Part shown: one piece after another, positions 1 to 5,671 of the stretch | Position numbering within the stretch: the first letter of the stretch is position 1 | Layout: every line of letters begins with the position of its first letter | NCBI GenBank assembly: GCA_947455805.1 | Contig: CANGSN010000151.1 | Coordinates: 1 to 7,171 of the forward strand | Source: Planctomycetota bacterium | Lineage (GTDB): Bacteria; Planctomycetota; UBA1135; UBA2386 | Length of the DNA: 7,171 bases | Reading direction: 5' to 3' | The notes under the pieces: generated by a model | What the model was told of the DNA's origin: nothing | The model's input: only the letters and a program-made list of their open reading frames with translations | Databases searched by the model: none | Program-made: the position numbers and the translations under genes

Positions 1-208
1 GCTCGGCCGGCGGCAGTGGTTCCGGCGTCAGCAGGTCGACGAACGGCACCCCGGCGGTGTGCAGCGTGCGGCGCAGGCGCGGGCGCAAGGACAGCGGGCC
101 GTGCAGTTCGCCAGTGGGCAGAGCGGTGGCGCCGACGGGCGGCCGCAGTTCGTCCGGCCAGGCGCGCACCCGCAGCGAACGGCCGGAACGTTCGAGGATC
201 GTGGTCAT
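1..208 (-). CDS. Hypothetical protein, N-terminal part (runs off left edge)
   Basis: This is an open reading frame read leftward from the ATG at 208-206, with 69 codons and no stop before the window edge. The protein begins MTTILERSGRSLRVRAWPDE and continues as a proline-, leucine- and arginine-rich stretch. Nearly every codon ends in G or C, as in the two genes to the right, and this is the main reason to call it coding. I see no signal peptide, membrane segment or family motif in the visible part and do not recognise the protein. It is transcribed divergently from the helicase gene. There is no Shine-Dalgarno sequence before the ATG, but a TATGTG hexamer lies only 3 nt upstream. A plus-strand frame of the helicase is also open through this region from a GTG at 59. 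I regard that as a GC-rich shadow. Confidence 0.6.
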   Translation of the reverse strand, partial: MTTILERSGRSLRVRAWPDELRPPVGATALPTGELHGPLSLRPRLRRTLHTAGVPFVDLLTPEPLPPAE

Positions 209-325
209 GCCCACATAGGGGCGACTCGCGGGCATCCGGTTGCAGAGTGGCCGAAAATCTGCGGCGTCAACGCCCCGCAAGTTGGCCGAGGCACGCCGGC
301 CAGGCGGTCGCTAGCCTGCGCGCGG
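209..325. promoter_or_regulatory. Divergent intergenic region with possible leaderless promoters
   Basis: This 117-bp gap separates two divergent start codons. On the plus strand TAGCCT (312-317) lies 8 nt before the helicase ATG at 326. A transcript starting at the usual 6-8 nt after a -10 element would begin at or next to that ATG. On the minus strand TATGTG (complement of 212-217) lies 3 nt before the ATG at 208. Neither start has a purine-rich ribosome binding site. I found no convincing -35 hexamer at standard spacing: TTGGCC at 282-287 is 24 nt from TAGCCT, and TTGCAG at 240-245 has no good partner. The region around 254-259 (AAAATC) is the only A/T-rich patch. The promoter assignment is inference from position and base content. 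Confidence 0.3.
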
Positions 326-3300
326 ATGCCGGAGCTGCCACATACCATCGCGATCGATCTCGAGCTGGACCGCGCCGAGGGGCTGGCGATGGTCGGGGCG
401 GCGCGGGCTGCCGGCGACGACCACTTCCTGCGCACGCCGCGCACCGCCTCCGCGACGACGACCGCCCTGCGCGAGCTGGACGCGTTCGTCGGCGAGGCGC
501 CGCTTTGGTGCGGGCACAACGTGCTCTGGCACGACCGCCCGTGGTTGCTGGCGCACGCACCGGAACTTCGTCTGCTGCAGCTGCCGGTGGTCGACACGCT
601 GGTGCTGTCGACGCTGGCGTTCGCCGAACACCCGTACCACGCGCTGTGCAAGACCCACAAGCCGACGCGCAGCGCCGCCAACGACCCCGTCGAAGACAGC
701 TGGCGATCGCTCGAACTGCTGGACGACGCCGTGCAGCGCCTGCGTGGACTGGCCGCGGCGAACCCGACGCTCGCGCGGCTCCTGGTCGCGCTGGCGATCG
801 CCGGCATGCACGAGGTCGACGCTGCTGCCGGACGCGGCATGGCGCTGTGCCTCACCGCCGTGTCGCCGCCGTCGGCGGACCTGCCGGGCGACCTGCGCAC
901 CTTCCTGGCCGGGCGTGTCTGCGCCCCCGCACTCGACCGTGTGCTCGCGGAGCTGGTGAGCGCTGCCGCCCCGACCACGCATCTGGAGCTGCTGTTCGCC
1001 GTCACCTGGCTGCGCGTCGCCGGCGACAGCACGAAGCCATCGCAGTCGGTGCTGATGCCGTGGGTCCGCAACGCCTTCCCCGGCGTCCCGCGCCTGCTGC
1101 ACCGACTGCGCGACGTTGCCTGCGAACGCACCGACTGTTCGTGGTGCCGCACGATGCACGACCCACGTGGTCATCTGCAGCGATGGTTCGCCTACGACGA
1201 CTTCCGCCGGGAACCAGCACTCGCCGACGGCACCAGCGCCCAGGCGGCCATCGTCGCCGCCGGCTTCGCCGAGCGACCGTTGCTGGCACTGTTGCCGACC
1301 GGCGGCGGCAAGTCGCTGTGCTTCCAGCTGCCGGCGATCGCGCGCTACCTGCGACGCGGCAGCCTGACGATCGTCGTGTCGCCGCTGCAGTCGCTGATGC
1401 ACGACCAGGTCGACAACTTCCACAAGAAGACGTCCCTGTCGCTCGCCCGCGCCCTGACCGGCAGACTTTCGGCACCGGAACGCAGCGAAGCGCTCGAGGC
1501 CGTTCGCAGCGGTAGCGCCGGATTGCTCTACGTGTCGCCCGAGCAGCTGCGCAATCCGTCGTTCGCGGCGGCCATCGAGCAGCGCGAGATCGGCGCGTTC
1601 GTGTTCGACGAGGCCCACTGCCTGTCGAAGTGGGGCCACGACTTCCGCCCGGACTACCTGTACGCGGCCCGCTTCGTGCGCGAGCACGCCGAGCGCACCC
1701 ATACCGCCATCCCGCCCGTCGTCTGCGTGACGGCGACCGCGAAGCCTGAGGTCCGCGACGAGCTGATCGAGCACTTCCGCAGCGAAATCGGCCAAGAGCT
1801 GGCAGTCTTCGACGGCCACGCCCCGCGCCAGAACCTGCAGCTCGCGGTCGAGGACGTGCGCCGCCACGACAAGGTGACGCGCATGGTCGATCTCGTCGCC
1901 GAACAGCTCGCCCTCGATCCCACCGGCAGCGTTCTGGTCTACACATCCACCCGCGTGGACGCGGAGCGAACGGCGGCGCGGCTCGGTGCCGCAGGAATCC
2001 CTGCCGACGCTTTCCACGCAAGACTTCCCATTCCGACCAAGAAGGACGTGCAAGCGCGCTTCCTGGGCGGCGACTGCCGTGTGGTCTGCGCCACCAACGC
2101 CTTTGGCATGGGCATCGACAAGCCGGACATCCGCCTCGTCGTGCACTTCGCCATCCCCGGCTCGCTCGAGGCCTACGTGCAGGAGGTCGGCCGTGCCGGT
2201 CGCGACGGCAAGCCGTCGCGCGCGGTGCTGCTGCATGATCCGAGCGACGTCGAGCAGCAGTTCCGCATGGCGGCGCAATCGCGGCTCGACGTGCGCGATC
2301 TGCAGGCGATCCTGCGGCGTGTGCGCGGGCTGGCCCAGCTGCCGCGTCGCCCCGCCACCGGCTACGAGCCCGCCGAGCCGGAGGTCGTCTGCACGACCGG
2401 CGAGATCCTGCGCGATGCCGACGTGGCGCAGCACTTCGAAGCCGGCGAACGCGATGCCCCGACCAAGGTCGTGACCGCGATCGCATGGCTCGAGCGAGGA
2501 CGCTTCGTTCGCCGCGACCACAACCAGACGAACGTGTTCCAGGGGCGCCCGCGCGTGCGAAGCCTGACCGAAGCGCGTGCCCGCATGGCGGGCCTGCAGT
2601 TGCCGCCGGCGCGCGTCGCGGCGTGGCTGGCGGTGCTCGGACAACTGCTGGCGAGCGGCCCCGACGAAGGCATCGGCACCGACGCACTGCTCGACCTACA
2701 GGCAGTGGCTGCGGTGGTGCCGGCGGGCAGCGGCCCGCGGGCTGGCCGCGCGCTGCTCGCGATGCTGTTCGAGATGCAGCAGCACGGGCTGCTGACGCGC
2801 GGACTGCAGATGACCGCATTCGTGCGCCACGGCATCGCCGACGCGTCGCGCGATCGCCTCGCCGCGGTCGTTCGCCTCGAACTGCAGCTGCTGGCGCTGC
2901 TGCGCGAGCTCGAGCCGGATCCCGACCGCGACCAGCACTATCCCTTGCACCTGCCGTCACTGACGCAACGGCTTGCCGAAGAACAGCCAAACCTGACTGC
3001 CGACCGAGTACGCACGCTGCTCGCCGCGACCGCCGACCGGGCGCAACACGCTGGCCCGAACGCACCCGGCCTGCGCGTGATGCTGCACAGTCGCGACCAG
3101 GGCTCCGTGCAAGTACGAGGCGAATGGGACGGCATCGTCGCCACGGCCGTGCGTCGCCAGGCCATGGCCACGATCTGCCTCGATCGCATGCTCGCTCCCC
3201 TGGCTGCGTCCGGTGCACAGGGCAAGGGCCTGCTGGTCGAGTTCACGCTCGAGGACCTGCAGGCGGCGATCGATCAGGACCTGCTGCTGCGCAGCGCACC

Positions 3301-5581
3301 GTCGCCGAACCCCGTGCAGGAGCTCGAGCACGTCTTGCTCTTCCTGCATCGCACCGAGGTGTTGGTGCTGCACAAGGGCCTGGCCGTGTTCCGTCAGGCG
3401 ATGACGATTCGATTGCCCGGAGAGAAGCGCACCAGTCGCTACACGCAGGAGGACTTCGCGCCGATGGCCGAACACCAGCACGAACGCACCCGGCAGGTGC
3501 ACGTGATGGCGGAGTTCGCGGCGCGCTTGCAGCGGTCCCCCACCGACGGCTTGGCGTTCCTCGACGACTACTTCCGGCTGTCGAACCGGGAGTTCCTGGA
3601 TCGCCACTTCCGGCGCCGCATCGGCGAGCTCGACCGCGCCACCGGCTCGGCGTCGTGGCAAGCGATCGTCGGCGACCTGACCGACGACCAGCGCCGCATC
3701 GTGACCGCCGCCGAGGATCGTTCGATGCTGGTGCTCGCCGGCCCCGGCTCCGGCAAGACACGCGTCGTGGTGCACCGCTGCGCATGGTTGCTCCGGGTCA
3801 AGCGTGTGCCCGCCGCCTCGATCCTGGTGCTCTGCTTCAACCGCAGCGCCGCCCTCGAACTGCGGGTGCGACTGCGCAATCTCGTCGGCGACGATGCCAA
3901 CGGCGTGCTCGTCCAGACCTACCATGGCATGGCGGCGCGCCTCGTCGGCCGCTCGCCCGCCAGCGAGCTGGATGCCGGCAGCGGAGAGTCGGTGTTCGAT
4001 GCCTTGCTGGACCTCGCGATCGCACAGATCGAACCCGCGGCCCCGGCGAGCGGCGCCTCGCGCGATGGCGCGGACACCGGCGACGACGACCTGCGGGAAC
4101 GCCTCCTGCTCGGCTTCCGTCACATCCTGGTCGACGAGTACCAGGACATCGACGAGAAGCAGTACCGCCTGGTCTCGGCGATCGCCGGCCGCACGCTGCA
4201 GGACCGCGATCGCAAGTTGACGGTGCTCGCGGTCGGCGACGACGACCAGAACGTCTACCAGTTCCGTGGCAGCAACGTCGCGTTCCTGCGCCGCTTCGAG
4301 CAGGACTACGAAGCCCAGCGAGTCCCGCTGGTCGAGAACCACCGCTCGACGGCTCACATCGTCGCCGTCGCCAACCAGGTGATCGCTGCGAACCCCGATC
4401 GATTGAAGGTGGACACCCCGGTGCGCGTCGCTGGGCGGCGCGCCGACGAGCCGCCTGGTGGCGCGTTCTCGACTCGCGACCCACTGGCCGCCGGGCGGGT
4501 GCACCTGCTGCAAGTCGCGTCGCTCGACGCCACGGGCGAGGCCGTTCGGCAGGAACTGCAACGGCTGCGTTCCTGCGAGCCGCGCCTGCAGTGGCAGGAT
4601 TGCGCCGTGCTGTCGCCACGGCATGGGCTGCTGGAGCGGGTGCGCGGCGCACTCGAACTCGCGGGCATCCCGTCTCGCGTGCGCATCGACGACGCCCACT
4701 CCTACTCCCTGTTCCGACTGCGCGAGGTACAGGAGTTCCTGGCCGCGGTCGACGCCCATCCTCGGAACCTGATGGACGCCAAGGCGGCACAGTCTCTTCT
4801 CGCGCAGCTGCGCGCCGCGAGGCCGCGCGAGCGCACCTTCGACCTCGTCGCGAACACGCTTGCCGCCTTCTTCGCCGAGCATGGCGAAGGTCCATGGCCG
4901 AAGACTTCGATCGAACCGTTCTTCGGCGAACTGCTGCTCGAGCAACGTCGCGAACGCACCCTGGGCGACGGCGTGCTGCTCGGCACCGTGCACGGCAGCA
5001 AGGGCACCGAGTACGAACACGTGCTGCTGCTCGACGGCGACTGGCGACCGCGTGACGGCGGTGATTGGCCGGAACGACGACGCGTCTACTACGTCGGCAT
5101 GACCCGCGCCAAGAGCACGCTGACGCTGCTGCAGGTGCCCGGCGGCGCACCGTGGCTGCCGGCGCTGCAAGGCCCCGCGGTGGTGCGCACCACGTCACCA
5201 GCCGAGCCAGCACGCGAGGCCAGGACGACCCGTCGGCAGTTGCTGGGCCAGACGGACCTCTACCTCGGATTCGCGGGCCAGTCGGCCGAACACCGCGCCA
5301 TCGCCGAGCACATCGCCGACCTTGCGTGCGGCGACCCGCTGGCGTTCGGCGGGGAGGGCGAGCGGATGACGATCGTCGATGCGCATGGGCGGTGTGTCGG
5401 CAAGCTGTCGAGCAACGGCAGCACGCACTGGGGGCCGCTGCGAGAGCAGATCGTCGCCATGCGCTGCGCGGCGGTTGTGGTGCGCCACAGCACGGACGAG
5501 AGCCCGGAGTATCGGAACCGGGCGCGCCGCAGCGCATGGCACGTCGTGGTGCCCGAAGTGGAGTTCACGACGGCACCCTGA
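326..5581 (+). CDS. Exonuclease-RecQ-UvrD fusion helicase (1751 aa)
   Basis: This single chain combines a DEDD exonuclease-like domain (about 6-130), a Cys/His cluster (266-278), a RecQ-type SF2 helicase core (about 288-640), a helical middle region (641-1117), a UvrD/PcrA-type SF1A helicase (about 1118-1605) and a C-terminal domain (about 1636-1751). Each helicase core has its full set of ATP and DNA motifs, so both motors should work. Both families move 3' to 5' on DNA. The protein is cytosolic, with no signal or membrane segment. A role in DNA repair, recombination or replication restart is inferred. The ATG at 326 was chosen because exonuclease motif I follows 10 residues later. The frame stays open upstream to a GTG at 59, but that would overlap the divergent gene and add low-complexity sequence. 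No frameshift or internal stop is present. I recall similar long proteins annotated only as RecQ family helicases in other bacteria, and none with a settled function. Confidence 0.93.
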   Translation: MPELPHTIAIDLELDRAEGLAMVGAARAAGDDHFLRTPRTASATTTALRELDAFVGEAPLWCGHNVLWHDRPWLLAHAPELRLLQLPVVDTLVLSTLAFAEHPYHALCKTHKPTRSAANDPVEDSWRSLELLDDAVQRLRGLAAANPTLARLLVALAIAGMHEVDAAAGRGMALCLTAVSPPSADLPGDLRTFLAGRVCAPALDRVLAELVSAAAPTTHLELLFAVTWLRVAGDSTKPSQSVLMPWVRNAFPGVPRLLHRLRDVACERTDCSWCRTMHDPRGHLQRWFAYDDFRREPALADGTSAQAAIVAAGFAERPLLALLPTGGGKSLCFQLPAIARYLRRGSLTIVVSPLQSLMHDQVDNFHKKTSLSLARALTGRLSAPERSEALEAVRSGSAGLLYVSPEQLRNPSFAAAIEQREIGAFVFDEAHCLSKWGHDFRPDYLYAARFVREHAERTHTAIPPVVCVTATAKPEVRDELIEHFRSEIGQELAVFDGHAPRQNLQLAVEDVRRHDKVTRMVDLVAEQLALDPTGSVLVYTSTRVDAERTAARLGAAGIPADAFHARLPIPTKKDVQARFLGGDCRVVCATNAFGMGIDKPDIRLVVHFAIPGSLEAYVQEVGRAGRDGKPSRAVLLHDPSDVEQQFRMAAQSRLDVRDLQAILRRVRGLAQLPRRPATGYEPAEPEVVCTTGEILRDADVAQHFEAGERDAPTKVVTAIAWLERGRFVRRDHNQTNVFQGRPRVRSLTEARARMAGLQLPPARVAAWLAVLGQLLASGPDEGIGTDALLDLQAVAAVVPAGSGPRAGRALLAMLFEMQQHGLLTRGLQMTAFVRHGIADASRDRLAAVVRLELQLLALLRELEPDPDRDQHYPLHLPSLTQRLAEEQPNLTADRVRTLLAATADRAQHAGPNAPGLRVMLHSRDQGSVQVRGEWDGIVATAVRRQAMATICLDRMLAPLAASGAQGKGLLVEFTLEDLQAAIDQDLLLRSAPSPNPVQELEHVLLFLHRTEVLVLHKGLAVFRQAMTIRLPGEKRTSRYTQEDFAPMAEHQHERTRQVHVMAEFAARLQRSPTDGLAFLDDYFRLSNREFLDRHFRRRIGELDRATGSASWQAIVGDLTDDQRRIVTAAEDRSMLVLAGPGSGKTRVVVHRCAWLLRVKRVPAASILVLCFNRSAALELRVRLRNLVGDDANGVLVQTYHGMAARLVGRSPASELDAGSGESVFDALLDLAIAQIEPAAPASGASRDGADTGDDDLRERLLLGFRHILVDEYQDIDEKQYRLVSAIAGRTLQDRDRKLTVLAVGDDDQNVYQFRGSNVAFLRRFEQDYEAQRVPLVENHRSTAHIVAVANQVIAANPDRLKVDTPVRVAGRRADEPPGGAFSTRDPLAAGRVHLLQVASLDATGEAVRQELQRLRSCEPRLQWQDCAVLSPRHGLLERVRGALELAGIPSRVRIDDAHSYSLFRLREVQEFLAAVDAHPRNLMDAKAAQSLLAQLRAARPRERTFDLVANTLAAFFAEHGEGPWPKTSIEPFFGELLLEQRRERTLGDGVLLGTVHGSKGTEYEHVLLLDGDWRPRDGGDWPERRRVYYVGMTRAKSTLTLLQVPGGAPWLPALQGPAVVRTTSPAEPAREARTTRRQLLGQTDLYLGFAGQSAEHRAIAEHIADLACGDPLAFGGEGERMTIVDAHGRCVGKLSSNGSTHWGPLREQIVAMRCAAVVVRHSTDESPEYRNRARRSAWHVVVPEVEFTTAP
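341..715 (+). other. Domain: DEDD-type 3'-5' exonuclease-like (residues ~6-130)
   Basis: Motif I is IAIDLEL, with the metal-binding pair D11 and E13. Motif II is GHNVLWHD, in which D70 occupies the third acidic position. VDTLVLSTL follows with D90, and then HPYHALCKTHK (102-112). Motif III reads NDPVEDS, with D124 as the fourth acidic residue. The order and spacing fit the ribonuclease-H-like DnaQ/WRN exonuclease fold. The histidine that usually sits five residues before the last aspartate in the DEDDh subgroup is N119 here. The domain may therefore use a variant active site, or H102/H105 may take over. Known DEDD enzymes use two metal ions to remove nucleotides from 3' ends; activity of this one is inferred. 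Confidence 0.75.
1121..1159 (+). other. Candidate zinc-binding Cys/His cluster (residues 266-278)
   Basis: C266, C271, C274 and H278 are arranged C-x4-C-x2-C-x3-H, about ten residues before the conserved aromatic start of the RecQ core. Cysteine is otherwise sparse in this protein, so four potential ligands in 13 residues stand out. Zinc or iron-sulfur binding is inferred from spacing only. The 130 or so residues between the exonuclease and this cluster (roughly 140-265) are leucine- and alanine-rich, look helical, and match nothing I recognise. Confidence 0.4.
1187..2245 (+). other. Domain: RecQ-type SF2 helicase core (residues ~288-640)
   Basis: All expected RecQ motifs are present in order. 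F288-x4-F293 matches the motif 0 region. Walker A is PTGGGKS (324-330, K329). Motif Ia is SPLQSLMHDQV (352-362). Motif II is DEAH (428-431), followed directly by the RecQ aromatic-rich loop CLSKWGHDFRPDY. Motif III is TATA (469-472). Motif V contains ATNAFGMGIDKPDIR (589-603), and motif VI is QEVGRAGRDG (619-628), with arginine-finger candidates R623 and R626. The 99-residue spacing between Walker A and DEAH is close to the 93 of E. coli RecQ. These motifs are diagnostic of RecQ rather than of general DEAD-box proteins. Confidence 0.95.
2246..3676 (+). other. Middle region between the two motors, no assigned domain (residues ~641-1117)
   Basis: This 477-residue stretch sits where RecQ proteins normally carry a four-cysteine zinc module, a winged helix and an HRDC domain. 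Only two cysteines occur in it (C689 and C951), so the zinc module is absent. Residues around 700-745, including AIAWLERGRFVRRDHNQTNV, could form a winged-helix-like unit with its beta wing. The following part is mostly amphipathic helix. A second helix-then-strand unit near 1000-1035 contains LLFLHRTEVLVLHKGLAVFR, which also reads like a winged-helix tail. No HRDC domain could be recognised. The likely role is DNA binding and coupling of the two motors, by inference. Confidence 0.5.
3677..5140 (+). other. Domain: UvrD/PcrA-type SF1A helicase (residues ~1118-1605)
   Basis: The Q motif is LTDDQ (Q1122). Walker A is GPGSGKT (1139-1145, K1144). Motif Ia is CFNRSAALEL (1170-1179), followed by TYHG (1198-1201). 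Motif II is DEYQD (1270-1274). Motif III is GDDDQNVYQFRG (1304-1315, with Q1308). Motif IV is ENHRS (1337-1341, R1340). Motif V is HGSKGTEY (1556-1563), and motif VI is VYYVGMTRAK (1587-1596, R1594). These correspond to the PcrA residues K37, E224, Q254, R287, E571 and R610, so the ATPase site appears complete. The inserts are short: 126 residues from Walker A lysine to motif II against about 186 in PcrA, and about 222 from motif IV to motif V against about 284. Subdomains 1B and 2B must therefore be reduced. Confidence 0.95.
5231..5578 (+). other. C-terminal domain of unknown type (residues ~1636-1751)
   Basis: After the last SF1 motif and a charged linker, about 115 residues form what looks like a separate small domain. 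It opens with LLGQTDLYLGFAGQ, has an acidic/glycine turn, then strand-like segments such as ERMTIVDAHGRCVGKLSSNG and AAVVVRH, and ends with WHVVVPEVEF close to the C-terminus. The alternating hydrophobic pattern suggests a beta-rich fold such as a small barrel. I do not recognise the family. A DNA-binding or protein-docking role is only a guess. Confidence 0.45.
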
Positions 5582-5671
5582 ACGATCGGTGAAGTGGCTG
5601 CGCGCGCGGGTGGCCACGACCTCGGTGCGCGGATAGGAGTTGTCGACGGCCCGAACCGTTCTGCGCGCCCC

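Noticed and set aside
59..325. In-frame upstream extension of the helicase from a GTG at 59 (89 more residues)
   Set aside because: It overlaps the divergent minus-strand frame, whose codon positions look more gene-like. Its residues are low complexity, and the exonuclease motif already starts 10 residues after the ATG at 326.
16..1515. 499-codon open frame on the plus strand
   Set aside because: It encodes an arginine/alanine-rich chain with no motifs and overlaps the exonuclease and RecQ domains in another frame. It is a by-product of GC-rich DNA with few stop codons.
311..2644. 777-codon open frame on the minus strand
   Set aside because: It lies antisense to the helicase and has no recognisable domain. 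The sense strand has complete helicase motifs through the same bases.
2485..5055. 856-codon open frame on the plus strand inside the helicase gene
   Set aside because: It is an alternative frame of the helicase, made almost entirely of arginine, alanine, glycine and proline, without domain signatures.
2957..5170. 737-codon open frame on the minus strand
   Set aside because: It is antisense to the SF1 half of the helicase, which carries an intact motif set. The antisense product has no recognisable motif.
326..5581. Assignment of the fusion helicase to a named anti-phage system
   Set aside because: No partner gene of any known defence system is visible, and the domain combination alone does not match one I can name with confidence.
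5594..5617. Inverted repeat GTGGC/GCCAC after the helicase gene as a terminator
   Set aside because: The stem is only 5 bp with a 14-nt loop and no T-run follows, so it does not meet the form of an intrinsic terminator.
5635..5639. AGGAG as the ribosome binding site of the nucleotidase
   Set aside because: It is 32 nt from the ATG at 5672, and no in-frame start codon lies within 5-12 nt downstream. The TTG at 5640 is in another frame.
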